Of a stretch of 64,000 bases of DNA, positions 26,792 through 36,016 are shown piece by piece. The DNA is taken from positions 248,001 to 312,000 of the forward strand of contig NZ_JAFAJM010000024.1 of NCBI RefSeq assembly GCF_019236175.1, in the 5' to 3' direction. Source of the DNA: Chryseobacterium sp. (GTDB lineage: Bacteria; Bacteroidota; Bacteroidia; Flavobacteriales; Weeksellaceae). The notes under the pieces were generated by a model. It did no database searches, had not been told where the DNA came from, and saw only the letters and a list, made by a program, of their open reading frames with translations. A program made the position numbers and the translations under genes. Position 1 is the stretch's first letter. Each line of letters begins with the position of its first letter.

Positions 26792-26818
26792 CATACAGAT
26801 TTTGTAATAAACCATACA
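26792..26818 (+). promoter_or_regulatory. Putative AraC operator: CATACA direct repeat
   Basis: CATACA occurs at 26792-26797 and 26813-26818, spaced exactly 21 bp, two helical turns. The second copy is 23 bp before the TAATTTTG -7 box. A TACA pair with the same 21-bp spacing precedes the paralogous amidohydrolase gene at 30038. AraC-family dimers often use direct half-sites at 21 bp. Confidence 0.4.
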
Positions 26819-26820
26819 CT

Positions 26821-26848
26821 TTGTTGATCTGAGTTCTTTTTAATTTTG
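26821..26848 (+). promoter_or_regulatory. Promoter of the first amidohydrolase gene
   Basis: TTG at 26821-26823, a 17-bp spacer, then TAATTTTG at 26841-26848, a full match to the Bacteroidota -33/-7 pattern. The start codon at 26866 follows 17 bp later. Confidence 0.6.
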
Positions 26849-26865
26849 TCATAAATAGATTGGAA

Positions 26866-28200
26866 ATGAAGACTTCAGACAATAATATATCCCGCAAAGA
26901 TTTTATCAGAAATTCTGCACTGGCCATGGCCGGGCTAACTTTAATACCCGGTGTCATGACTGCATCACCGTTTTTTGATGAGAAAAATGTTTCGGCAAAA
27001 GGAAAATTAAGTCTCAAAAATGTTCGTCTGGAAACCGGATTTGAATATAAAGAGGGAGAGGTAGCTTCTACCAAAACAGATCTTTTTTATATAGAAGTTG
27101 AAAACGGGAAAATTACAAAAATTGCTCCTAATCAGCCTGCAGCAAAAGCAATTGATGCAAAGGGGCTGTTGATGCTTCCTGCATTTAAAGATATGCATAT
27201 CCATCTGAATAAAACTTTTTACGGAGATAAGTGGCAGGCTGTGAGAAAAAGAACGGGCGGAATAAAAGGGATGATTGAACTGGAACAGAAAATACTTCCT
27301 GAAATGCTGAAAAACTCAACGTTTAAGGCTGAAAAAATGATTGAACTTTTACAGTCAAAAGGAACATCTTATGCCAGAAGTCATGTGAATATTGAGCCAA
27401 CATCAAAACTTCAGTCTTTAAAAAATTTACAGAAAGCTTTAGAAAATAAAAAGAAAAGTTTCGGAGCAGAGCTGGTGGCTTTTCCACAACACGGAGTATT
27501 TTATACCGATTCCGCTCCTTACCTGAAAGAGGCTGCCAAAATGGATATTGATTTCATCGGCGGGGTAGACCCCTTCAATGTTGACGGAGATATTGAAAAA
27601 GTAATGGATTTTACCGTTCAGTTAGCGCTGGATCATAAAAAAGGAATTGATATTCATTTACATGAAACCGGAGATTCAGGATTGAAGACGGTAGAATATC
27701 TTATTAAAAAAGTAAATGAAAATCCTTCTTTAAAAGGAAAAACTTATTTAAGTCACTGCTTTATACTGGCTAAACTGGAAAGTGTAAAACAGGAAGAAGT
27801 CGCTGAAAAACTTGCAGAAGCTCAGATCGGGGTTGTATCTACGATTCCTTTCGGAAGGCTGATTATGCCGATTCCTACTTTATACAAGCATAATGTAACG
27901 GTATTAACCGGGAATGACAGTATTGTAGATCACTGGAATACTTTCGGAACGGGAAGTGTACTTCAAAAGGCCAATCTGATGGCGCAACTATACGGCTATT
28001 CAACGGAATTTTTATTATCAAGAAGTTTAAAACTGGCAACAGGAAATGTACTTCCGTTAGATGATAAAGGGACTCAGCAATGGCCTAAATCCGGAGATAA
28101 AGCAGACTTTGTATTGTTAAATGCAAGCTGTTCCGCGGAAGCCGTATCAAGGACCTCCAATGTTGAATCACTGGTGCATCAGGGAAATGTTGTTTTCTAA
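26866..28200 (+). CDS. Amidohydrolase, cytosine deaminase-like, apparently exported
   Basis: A 444-aa metal-dependent hydrolase of the amidohydrolase superfamily. An N-terminal SRKDFIRNS ... hydrophobic segment resembles a Tat-type signal with one of the two arginines changed to Lys. The metal motif is DMHIHL (His111, His113), followed by DIHLHE, a SHCF strand and the GNDSIVDHW segment. The sequence beyond residue 45 is strongly similar to the gene at 30038. The substrate is likely a cyclic amidine or N-substituted ring, but is not known. The start is the ATG at 26866. Confidence 0.85.
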   Translation: MKTSDNNISRKDFIRNSALAMAGLTLIPGVMTASPFFDEKNVSAKGKLSLKNVRLETGFEYKEGEVASTKTDLFYIEVENGKITKIAPNQPAAKAIDAKGLLMLPAFKDMHIHLNKTFYGDKWQAVRKRTGGIKGMIELEQKILPEMLKNSTFKAEKMIELLQSKGTSYARSHVNIEPTSKLQSLKNLQKALENKKKSFGAELVAFPQHGVFYTDSAPYLKEAAKMDIDFIGGVDPFNVDGDIEKVMDFTVQLALDHKKGIDIHLHETGDSGLKTVEYLIKKVNENPSLKGKTYLSHCFILAKLESVKQEEVAEKLAEAQIGVVSTIPFGRLIMPIPTLYKHNVTVLTGNDSIVDHWNTFGTGSVLQKANLMAQLYGYSTEFLLSRSLKLATGNVLPLDDKGTQQWPKSGDKADFVLLNASCSAEAVSRTSNVESLVHQGNVVF

Positions 28201-28205
28201 TCATC

Positions 28206-28883
28206 ATGTCAATACTTATGAAAGTCTTAGTATTTCTGTTAGCATTCGGAAGCCTGGGTGCCTGTAATAAGAAACCGATTGATTTTCCGCAACAAGAGAT
28301 GATACAGGAGAAAGAGATCATAAATCTGGTCAGAAAAAATGATATTTCCGGGGTAAAATCTACTCTGGATGAAGGAACGGATATTAATACAAGAGATAAA
28401 AAAGGTCGTTCATTACTACTGATTGCAACCATAGGAAAACAATATGAAATGGCAAAGCTGCTCCTTTCTTATCGGGCAGATGTCAATCTTCAGGATGATC
28501 AGCTTGATAGTCCGTTTTTATATGCAGGAGCAAGCGGACAGACAGAACTGGTGCGGTTGTATCTGGCTCATGGAGCTCGTTTTGATGTATTCAACCGTTA
28601 TAATGGAACCGCTTTGATTCCTGCCTGTGAAAGAGGGCATGTGGAAACGGTGAAACTTTTGGTATCCACAAAAGGCTTTCCGGTTAATCATGTGAACCGT
28701 CTGGGATGGACTGCCCTAATGGAAGCTGTAATCCTTGGAAACGGGAGTCAGAAATATCAGGAAATCGTACAGATTTTAAAAGTTAACGGAGCTGATATTC
28801 ATATTCCCGATCATTCAGGAAAGACTCCTTTACAGCATGCAGAATCTCTTAGATTTACTGAAATCGCTCAGATATTGAAGTAG
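28206..28883 (+). CDS. Ankyrin-repeat lipoprotein
   Basis: A 225-aa lipoprotein (lipobox SLGAC) followed by about five ankyrin repeats (residues about 45-225; e.g. DKKGRSLLLIATIGKQYEMA and the later NRLGWTALMEAV). It starts 5 bp after the amidohydrolase stop, so the two are co-transcribed. Ankyrin lipoproteins of this type are scaffolds or inhibitors. Its pairing with the exported amidohydrolase suggests a shared location in the envelope. Confidence 0.85.
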   Translation: MSILMKVLVFLLAFGSLGACNKKPIDFPQQEMIQEKEIINLVRKNDISGVKSTLDEGTDINTRDKKGRSLLLIATIGKQYEMAKLLLSYRADVNLQDDQLDSPFLYAGASGQTELVRLYLAHGARFDVFNRYNGTALIPACERGHVETVKLLVSTKGFPVNHVNRLGWTALMEAVILGNGSQKYQEIVQILKVNGADIHIPDHSGKTPLQHAESLRFTEIAQILK

Positions 28884-28932
28884 ATTTATATAATTTTAGA
28901 TATATAATTTAGTTGGTGTTTTTTAACCACAA

Positions 28933-28954
28933 AAATGACAAAAACTTGTCATTT
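28933..28954. promoter_or_regulatory. Palindrome upstream of the AraC gene
   Basis: AAATGACA and TGTCATTT, a perfect 8-bp inverted repeat with a 6-bp spacer, not followed by a T run. It may be an operator or a weak hairpin. Confidence 0.35.
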
Positions 28955-29111
28955 ACATTTTGGTTTTTAAAGACAATCATTCAATGCATGACCATCTTTG
29001 AGGAAGGTACATCGCAGGTTGGATAAGGTGGTTGATGCATTTGTCTTTTTTGTGGTTATTTTAATTTTTTCTCTCATTATTTTTATTAATTTTAAGGGAA
29101 ATTCAGGTAGC

Positions 29112-29957
29112 GTGAGTTTTCATACAGATCATTTTCCCATTTTAGGAATTCAGGAGTTTAGTGAGAATCAGCTTAACAGCTGCAATTTGCTGTTTAATGA
29201 ACTTTACGGGGCTCGTTCTATTGATGATCCTCATAAACATGACTTTTTTATTATTAACCTGTTTGAACACGGGCTGGGGTCTCATACCATTGATTTTGCA
29301 GAGTATGAAGTAAAAGATCACCAGATTCATCTTGTTTTTCCGGATCAGGTTCATCAGTGGGTGATTGAAAAAGAAACGATAGGGTATCAGCTCATGATCA
29401 GCAGAGACTGGTTTGAAAGTTTTCTGCCTTCTCTGAGATTTTCTGCATCTTATTACCAGAATCATCCCGTAATCAATCTTTCCAAAGACGTTTTTGAAAC
29501 ATTTTTGTACGAATTTCAGGCCATCCAGAAAGAATTAAAAGAAGAAAAAGTTTTTTGGGAACTGATTCAAAAGCGAAGTGAGCTTATCGGTTTATTGGTG
29601 AGTAAATCAGTAGAAGGTGCATTTAAGGATTTTGAAGTATATAATTCCAATCCGATTATTTCCAAATTCTTACACCTGATAGACGAACATTTTAAAACAG
29701 AAAGATCGGTTTCTTTCTATGCTGATAAGCTGAATATATCAGCCAATTATCTGAATATCGTTTGCAAGAAAAATCTTAACGCTTCAGCTTCTTCACTCAT
29801 TCAGGACCGGATTCTTCTGGAGTCCAAACGCCTTCTGAAAGTTTCAGAAATGTCCGTAAAAGATATTGTATACGATCTCGGATTTTATGATCATGCCAGT
29901 TTTTCCAAATTCTTTAAGGCACAGACGGGAATGACCCCCTCTCAGTTCAAGGAATAA
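29112..29957 (+). CDS. AraC-family transcriptional regulator
   Basis: About 281 aa: an N-terminal cupin-like sensing domain (HKHDFFIINLFEHG ... VFPDQVHQW) and a C-terminal double helix-turn-helix (about the last 100 residues; SVSFYADKLNISANYLN, then VYDLGFYDHASFSKFFKAQTG). The start is uncertain. The frame is open back to a TTG at 28998, but that would add an AT-rich, membrane-like stretch, so I use the GTG at 29112. It sits between two paralogous amidohydrolase genes and probably controls them through the 21-bp direct repeats upstream of each. Confidence 0.85.
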   Translation: MSFHTDHFPILGIQEFSENQLNSCNLLFNELYGARSIDDPHKHDFFIINLFEHGLGSHTIDFAEYEVKDHQIHLVFPDQVHQWVIEKETIGYQLMISRDWFESFLPSLRFSASYYQNHPVINLSKDVFETFLYEFQAIQKELKEEKVFWELIQKRSELIGLLVSKSVEGAFKDFEVYNSNPIISKFLHLIDEHFKTERSVSFYADKLNISANYLNIVCKKNLNASASSLIQDRILLESKRLLKVSEMSVKDIVYDLGFYDHASFSKFFKAQTGMTPSQFKE

Positions 29958-29960
29958 TCT

Positions 29961-29986
29961 GTACAACACAAGGCATAATTAGTACA
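29961..29986 (+). promoter_or_regulatory. Putative AraC operator: GTACA direct repeat
   Basis: GTACA at 29961-29965 and 29982-29986, 21 bp apart. The second is 24 bp before a TAATTTTG box at 30010-30017. The geometry matches the CATACA pair before the 26866 gene. Confidence 0.4.
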
Positions 29987-30009
29987 CCGGTTTTGAACAG
30001 AAGCCGATG

Positions 30010-30017
30010 TAATTTTG
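30010..30017 (+). promoter_or_regulatory. -7 box of the second amidohydrolase gene
   Basis: TAATTTTG, identical to the box before the paralog. The nearest TTG (29993-29995) is only 14 bp upstream, shorter than usual, which would fit an activator-dependent promoter. Confidence 0.45.
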
Positions 30018-30037
30018 TATAGTTAAAATTTTAAATT

Positions 30038-31276
30038 ATGCAATTTCCATATCAATTAGCTGCAAAAGGAAAATATTCCCTGAAAAACGTTCGCCTGGAA
30101 ACGGGTTTTGAATTCGAAAATGAAGAGGTAATAGGTACTAAAACAGCTCTTTTCAGTATTGAAATTGAAGACGGGAAAATCAAAGCGGTAAAAGCCAACG
30201 ATCCGGCTTCTAATGCTATAGATGCCAAAGGATATCTGATGCTTCCTGCTTTCAGAGATATGCATATCCATTTGGATAAAACGCTATATGGGCTTCCGTG
30301 GCAGGCACTTTCTTCAAAAAGAAGAACGGTGAAGGATATGATAGCTTATGAACAGGAAATTATCCCGGAACTGCTAAAAACTTCGGTAGAAAGAGCAGAA
30401 CAGCTGATAAGCCTGCAACAACACTACGGAACTCATTTTGCGAGAACCCATTTTAATGTTGATCCTACTTCAGGACTTCAGTCACTTGAACATTTAGAGC
30501 AGGCGCTTCAGAATAAGAAAGATTCTTTTAAAGCTGAACTGGTAGCTTTTCCGCAACATGGAGTTTATTATACGGAATCAGCTCCTCTGATGAAAGAAGC
30601 AGCACAGATGAAAAGTGTGAAATTTATTGGCGGCCTTGATCCTTTCAGTATTGACGGTAGTATTGAAAAAGTAATGGATTTTACTGTTCAGTTAGCTTTA
30701 GATCATAAAAAAGGGATTGATATTCACCTGCATGAAGCAGGCGAATCCGGAGTGAAAACCATCAATTACCTGATCGATAAAGCTATTGAAAACCCACAGC
30801 TTCAGGGAAAAACGTTTGTAAGTCATGCTTTTGCTCTGGGACATCTTTCTCCGAAAGATACAGAAAAGATTGCAGAGAGACTGGCTGAAGGTAAAGTGGG
30901 GATTGCCTCTTCCGTACCTTTTAAAGGAACGATAATGCCAATTCCAACCCTGAAAAAATACGGAGTGAATGTATTAATTGGTAATGATAATGTACAGGAT
31001 TACTGGAGTACTTTCGGATCAGGAAATATGCTGCAGAAGGCCAATCTCATTTCAGAATTGTATGGATATGCTACTGAGCCGGCCCTTTCCAGAGCATTGC
31101 AGTTTGCAACTCAGAGTATTTTACCACTCGATGAAAAAGGCACCCAACAGTGGCCTAAAGCCGGAGATGAAGCAGCCATTGTACTTACAGATGCATCATG
31201 TTCTGCAGAAGCTGTTTCCAGAATGTCTAAGATAGAAGCTCTGATGAATGACGGGAACCTGTTCTGGAGAGATTAA
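30038..31276 (+). CDS. Amidohydrolase, cytosine deaminase-like, cytosolic paralog
   Basis: A 412-aa paralog of the 26866 product without its N-terminal signal: residues 8-25 (AAKGKYSLKNVRLETGFE) align with residues 44-62 of the other. The metal motif is DMHIHLD (His76, His78), then DIHLHEAG, a SHAF strand and GNDNVQDYW. It likely hydrolyses the same class of substrate in the cytosol. It is the last gene before a terminator and follows the AraC regulator by 80 bp. Confidence 0.87.
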   Translation: MQFPYQLAAKGKYSLKNVRLETGFEFENEEVIGTKTALFSIEIEDGKIKAVKANDPASNAIDAKGYLMLPAFRDMHIHLDKTLYGLPWQALSSKRRTVKDMIAYEQEIIPELLKTSVERAEQLISLQQHYGTHFARTHFNVDPTSGLQSLEHLEQALQNKKDSFKAELVAFPQHGVYYTESAPLMKEAAQMKSVKFIGGLDPFSIDGSIEKVMDFTVQLALDHKKGIDIHLHEAGESGVKTINYLIDKAIENPQLQGKTFVSHAFALGHLSPKDTEKIAERLAEGKVGIASSVPFKGTIMPIPTLKKYGVNVLIGNDNVQDYWSTFGSGNMLQKANLISELYGYATEPALSRALQFATQSILPLDEKGTQQWPKAGDEAAIVLTDASCSAEAVSRMSKIEALMNDGNLFWRD

Positions 31277-31368
31277 AAGAATATATATTTTTTATATATA
31301 CTTGTTTTTTGTGAAAAGGCCATCGGTTTTCCCGGTGGCTTTCTGTATGCCGTTGTTTTGTGAAAAAT

Positions 31369-31400
31369 AAAAAGCCTTCAGATATTCCGAAGGCTTTTTT
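31369..31400. terminator. Bidirectional terminator
   Basis: AAAAAGCCTTC / GAAGGCTTTTT stem with a 9-nt loop and T run, between convergent genes. An imperfect GC-containing hairpin at about 31315-31343 precedes it and may be the first stop for the amidohydrolase message. Confidence 0.8.
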
Positions 31401-31434
31401 AATACTTGAAAAAGATATTTAACTACTGATAATA

Positions 31435-32859
31435 TTATAAGTTATAATTAGTCCAACCGGCATACCATGTATCATTGGCATCCTGTACAGCACCTCTGTA
31501 AGTTACTTTTTTGAACCAAGGAGAACTTAATTTAGCATGTGTAAACAGTCCGCCTGTCAATAATGGGGATCCGGCAGCAGGAGAGAAGTTGGGTGTCGTT
31601 CCTGCAGGAGCCCATGCACCGGCAAGTTTTACGTCAGCCGTATAAGCAAGGATTGTGTTTCCCTTACTGTTAAAGTAAGTGGTAAGATCTGTGATGGAAT
31701 ATCCTGTTGGAGAAGAAGTAGACGCTCCGTATTTTAAAGGAACTACATTTCCTGCTAAGATATTATTTTCAAAAGCAAGAGCTCCGCTGGTGATATTTTT
31801 ATCTGTTGGAGTTCCTTTAGTGGCATCAATGAATAAACCAACCGGGAACCCTGTAAATACAGAGTTGAATACAGAAATAGAAGAATTTCTTCTGATTTGT
31901 AAGGCATTTTGGAACAGTGAATTGATTGAACCTACATTGGTGCCTGTACTCGAAGAGTTGATGGGTCCTATGATGGTCATGTTTGAGAATGTCGCCGATG
32001 TCTGAGGAGTTAAAGAAGAACCGTTTGCATCATTATCAGACTCAAATCCGTTAGAACCGGAAACGTCCGCTACCTGAGGATCTCTTACAGCAATACCGAA
32101 CTGGATATTTCCTGAAAAACCGTTATCTGTATCAAAATCATCATCAAGACCTTTGTAAGAGATAAGGTGAGAACAGTTTACCGTTCCTCCGAACCATTCG
32201 AAACTGTCATCGTTAGCATAAGCTACCTCTACATAATCTACAGTAGTACCGTTACCTACACCACCGAATGTAAGTCCGTTGATTTCTTTATCCGGTAAGA
32301 ATGCATATCCCGCATATTCAATTCTTACATATTTTAATACACCACTGTTGTCAGCAGCATTATTCCCTCCGTAAAGTCCAAGACCCTCTGTGTTGTTGAT
32401 CCCTCCTTCGATTTCCCCAACACCTTGCTGGTTGTTGAATGAAGCATTTGTAGGAGCATTTCCTAAGATAACCACTCCTGCCCAGTCTCCTCTTTTTGGA
32501 CTTGGCTTTTCAGAAGTAAAGATAATCGGGTTGGCAGCAGTACCTTCCGCCATAATTTTACTTCCTCTTGTAATGATCAAAGCACCGTTTTTATCAGCCT
32601 CACCTACAATTCTGGTACCCGGCTCGATGGTTAAAGTAGCATTGTTTGTTACATATACTAATCCTCTTAACTTATAGATTTTATTAGCTTTAAGTGTTAA
32701 ATTAGAGGTAATCTTTCCTGAAAGAATAAGATTTTCAGTATCTCCGTTTCCGGAACCACCACCCTGAATGATAGTCTGCCCGTCTTCTTCTATATTTCTA
32801 CATGCGGTAGTGGATACTAGAGCACCAAGCATTAAAGAATACAAAACGAATTTTTTCAT
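31435..32859 (-). CDS. Beta-helix-like lipoprotein, partner of the TonB receptor
   Basis: A 474-aa lipoprotein with lipobox STTAC. The mature protein begins with a Gly-rich linker and then has repeats of short beta-strands (LTLKANKIYKLRGLVYVTNN; ATLTIEPGTRIVGE) suggesting a right-handed beta-helix. Proteins of this type are regularly found next to a TonB-dependent receptor in Bacteroidota and may be its surface partner. It starts 39 bp after the receptor stop and is co-transcribed with it. Confidence 0.8.
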   Translation of the reverse strand: MKKFVLYSLMLGALVSTTACRNIEEDGQTIIQGGGSGNGDTENLILSGKITSNLTLKANKIYKLRGLVYVTNNATLTIEPGTRIVGEADKNGALIITRGSKIMAEGTAANPIIFTSEKPSPKRGDWAGVVILGNAPTNASFNNQQGVGEIEGGINNTEGLGLYGGNNAADNSGVLKYVRIEYAGYAFLPDKEINGLTFGGVGNGTTVDYVEVAYANDDSFEWFGGTVNCSHLISYKGLDDDFDTDNGFSGNIQFGIAVRDPQVADVSGSNGFESDNDANGSSLTPQTSATFSNMTIIGPINSSSTGTNVGSINSLFQNALQIRRNSSISVFNSVFTGFPVGLFIDATKGTPTDKNITSGALAFENNILAGNVVPLKYGASTSSPTGYSITDLTTYFNSKGNTILAYTADVKLAGAWAPAGTTPNFSPAAGSPLLTGGLFTHAKLSSPWFKKVTYRGAVQDANDTWYAGWTNYNL

Positions 32860-32898
32860 GTTATAAAGAATTAAAAGATTTATTAAATATTGAATGTG

Positions 32899-35691
32899 TT
32901 AAAAATTATATCCCAGTGTTAAGCTGACATTAGTTCCTGTTACTCTTTCTATAGCAAGAGCATCGGAGGCATCATATTTCTTGTTTCCGTTCAGATCGTG
33001 ATAGAATTTTGCACGACGGTTTAGGATGTCAGAAACATTAAGCTTAATTTCTCCTTTATTTTTCCAGATTTTTTTGGCTACCTGGAAGTCTAAAAGTGGT
33101 CTTGGAGCTTCCCAGATTGGTGGAACCTGATCATTTCCTACATAAAGAATTCTTCTTCCGATCATATTGAAAAGTACTGTAGAACTCCATCCGGATTTTT
33201 CAGCATCATACTGAAGGCTCAGGTTGATCGTATAAGGAGACTGTCCCTGCATAGGTCTGTCGATCTTAGTCGCTTCGTCCGTTACTTTATTTTTAATCCA
33301 TGCGAAGTTTCCGCCTAAAGTGAAATTTCTAAGACTGTTGACGAAGTCAAGTTTTTTTCTGAATTCAAGTTCAAGACCATAAGCATCGGCCTTATCTACG
33401 TTCAGATAATTGAAGGTATTACTTGTTCCTACTCCGGATTGATTGAAATATAATTCGATCGGTTTTTTGAAGTTTTTGTAGAAAGCAGCTACGGAAAGGA
33501 TTTCTCCGTTTCTTGGATAAAATTCCCAGCGAAGGTCGGCATTCGTAATTTTAGTTCTTTCAATAAATTTGTTACCAATGACGGTAGCTCCTAAGTCAAA
33601 ATCATAATAAGCCAGTGGGGAAACCTCTCTGAATTCCGGTCTTACAACAGTCTGAGAACCTGCAACACGGATATTCATTTTAGGATTTACCTTGAATGTT
33701 AAGTTAACAGCCGGTAAAAAATCGGTTACACGGGTATTGACAAAACGGTCATCGCTTCTTTTTGTACTTCCTACCAGCTGATCAAAGTTCTCAATTCTCA
33801 ACCCCCAAACTGCTCTTAGCCATGGTGTAAAGTTGTTGTCAAGCTGTAAGTATCCTGCATTAAGGATTGTGTTGGCGATGTATCTGTACTGATTTCCGGC
33901 GATTTCATCAAATGTGAATTTGTTTCCGTCTGTTCCGAAGTTCTGAGGATCGAAAATGGATTCAAATGGTTGGGAAAGTAATCCCTGATTATATTTTTCA
34001 AGTCTTACAGAGAAAGGTCTTGAGTTGTAAATTCTGTCTTTTACCTGGAATAGATATCCCCCTTTAATCGTTTGTTTTTGTCCGAATAAAGTAAACGTTT
34101 TAGATACGTCTCCACCTGCGTTATACAGGTAATCACTTAGCGTGGAGTAGAATACACTTCCTGATTTTTGTGAAAGCCCGTTGGAAATAAGCGCTAAGTA
34201 AGGGCTCCCGTCGAGATTTGTATACTGGTTGTATTGTAAACGCTGTAATAACGGAATGTATTGGTCAAGAATTCCGAAGCTTCCGTACCAGTTAAAGGTA
34301 AGTCCTCCCAGAGCGTCTATTTTGTGAGATCCGTTAAGCGTAGAATTATAGAATGTTGTCTGTTTAAAACCAATCTCTCTTGCAATGATATTAGTCCCGT
34401 TGATAGGATCAAACTCAAAATCCTTTCCTGTTCTGAATGACATGTGATTCACCGTATTATTGGTGATGATGTTCTTCAGGGAGATTTTGTTGTTATTGTT
34501 TAGTTTTAAAGTAAGGTTTAATAATCCGCCTAAAATAACATCATTGCTGTATTTTTCAGTGTAATAATCAAAGTTGGTATCTGCAAGCTGATCATTGATT
34601 GTGAAGAAACGGTTTTTAGATTCGGTTCTTCTTTTGTTGTTACTGTAATTAAGAACCGCAATTACTCCTAAATCTTTTCCGAAGATTTTAGTATTGAATC
34701 CTCCGTCCAGCTGTAAACTTAGATTTTCAGGATATCCTACACTGTTGTATCCGAAGTTCTTTGTAAATCCTTTTCCAATCTCAGTTTTCTGTGCTTCACC
34801 CAAAATACTGAAAGCATTTTTTGCGGGCATATTGGTAGGAAGTTTTCTGTAGCCGTCGTCAATCCCTAGAAAATCCCATTTTCCACCTTTCTGCATTAAA
34901 AACTCATGGTTCATGGTAATGGAATTTCCTCCTACCCCTACCTGTGCGTTGAAGAAATTCTTATTAGGAATATCTTTCGTATTCACCTGGATCAGCCCTC
35001 CTGCCCATTCACCACTGTATTCAGGAATGAAAGTCTTATTGATGACAAGGGTTTCAATAACATTGGCCGGGAAAAGGTCAAATGAGAATGTCTTTCTGTC
35101 CGGCTCTGTACTGGAAAGCTGAATTCCATTTAACATAGCCTGGTTATAACGGTCGGATAAACCTCTGACAACAATGTACTTTCCATCAGATAAACTCACA
35201 CCGGATACTCTTTTAAGAACTTCTCCCGTGTTTCTGTCCGGACTTCTTTTAATGGCTTCAACACCTATTACCTGAGAAACTACTCCTGCATTTTTTTGTA
35301 AACCGATAGTAGAAGCTATCGTTTCTTTTCTGGCATTGGATCTGATCACAACTCCTTCAATTTCTTTTTCCTTAGCAGAAGGCCTGTTCAGAACAATGTC
35401 AAGATGGGTATTGGTATCATTTTTTACCGTTACCTCACTGATTTCTTTTTTGCCGTACCCATTGGAAGTTACTGTGATAATGTAGTTGGTTCCAGGTGAT
35501 AAGTTGATAGAGTAGTATCCGGAAATATCGGTTACGACCTCCTGGTCATTGACCTTTACTTTTACCCCTTCGATAGGTGTGTTGTCTTTCTCATCCAGTA
35601 CCCTGCCTTCCAGAACCTGGCTTTGTGCAAATGCATAGCCAGCAGAAAACAAGGCAAGTAGCATAATGCTCTTGTGGAGTTGTTTTTTCAT
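32899..35691 (-). CDS. TonB-dependent outer-membrane receptor
   Basis: A 930-aa protein with a signal peptide (cleavage near AFAQ), then a carboxypeptidase-regulatory-like domain (about 25-110; LEGRVLDEKDNTPIEGVKV). The plug domain spans about 130-250 (RNTGEVLKRVSGVSL, YIVVRGLSDRYNQAMLNG), and a 22-stranded barrel ends in an aromatic residue (LGYNF). It imports an unknown substrate with TonB energy. The downstream lipoprotein is its likely partner. The divergent two-component system suggests regulated expression; a phosphate link is possible but not shown. Confidence 0.9.
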   Translation of the reverse strand: MKKQLHKSIMLLALFSAGYAFAQSQVLEGRVLDEKDNTPIEGVKVKVNDQEVVTDISGYYSINLSPGTNYIITVTSNGYGKKEISEVTVKNDTNTHLDIVLNRPSAKEKEIEGVVIRSNARKETIASTIGLQKNAGVVSQVIGVEAIKRSPDRNTGEVLKRVSGVSLSDGKYIVVRGLSDRYNQAMLNGIQLSSTEPDRKTFSFDLFPANVIETLVINKTFIPEYSGEWAGGLIQVNTKDIPNKNFFNAQVGVGGNSITMNHEFLMQKGGKWDFLGIDDGYRKLPTNMPAKNAFSILGEAQKTEIGKGFTKNFGYNSVGYPENLSLQLDGGFNTKIFGKDLGVIAVLNYSNNKRRTESKNRFFTINDQLADTNFDYYTEKYSNDVILGGLLNLTLKLNNNNKISLKNIITNNTVNHMSFRTGKDFEFDPINGTNIIAREIGFKQTTFYNSTLNGSHKIDALGGLTFNWYGSFGILDQYIPLLQRLQYNQYTNLDGSPYLALISNGLSQKSGSVFYSTLSDYLYNAGGDVSKTFTLFGQKQTIKGGYLFQVKDRIYNSRPFSVRLEKYNQGLLSQPFESIFDPQNFGTDGNKFTFDEIAGNQYRYIANTILNAGYLQLDNNFTPWLRAVWGLRIENFDQLVGSTKRSDDRFVNTRVTDFLPAVNLTFKVNPKMNIRVAGSQTVVRPEFREVSPLAYYDFDLGATVIGNKFIERTKITNADLRWEFYPRNGEILSVAAFYKNFKKPIELYFNQSGVGTSNTFNYLNVDKADAYGLELEFRKKLDFVNSLRNFTLGGNFAWIKNKVTDEATKIDRPMQGQSPYTINLSLQYDAEKSGWSSTVLFNMIGRRILYVGNDQVPPIWEAPRPLLDFQVAKKIWKNKGEIKLNVSDILNRRAKFYHDLNGNKKYDASDALAIERVTGTNVSLTLGYNF

Positions 35692-36016
35692 TTTACTTTC
35701 GTTTACTTCTTTTTCAAGGGCAAAATAAAGACTAAGTTTTTAAGAAAAGTTTAGGATAATTTTAATTAATTATGAAGTTTATATGAATAAAAAAGGGTGA
35801 ATTACTATTATTGAAATTTCTTTTTTATAATTATATTTTTTTTAATTATTTTGAATTTTGTTTCGTATATTTGATTTATATTTATTTTATATTTGTTTTT
35901 GTTGTTGATTTTTTAACACGAGACAAGTATTGTGTTTTTTAATAATTAGTTAACATTTGACAGATAGATGAAATCAATGAAAATAACTAATTTTGTGGGA
36001 ATTCTTAAACTAGAAG
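35692..36016. other. Divergent AT-rich intergenic region
   Basis: A 325-bp region between the TonB receptor (minus) and the response regulator (plus), with no gene seen. A TAATTTTG -7 box at 35988-35995 would serve the response regulator. No clear inverted or direct repeat for regulator binding stood out. Confidence 0.45.

Noticed and set aside
28998..29111. N-terminal membrane segment on the AraC regulator
   Set aside because: It would require the TTG start and translation of an AT-rich intergenic-like stretch. AraC proteins with a cupin domain are cytosolic. Not fully excluded.
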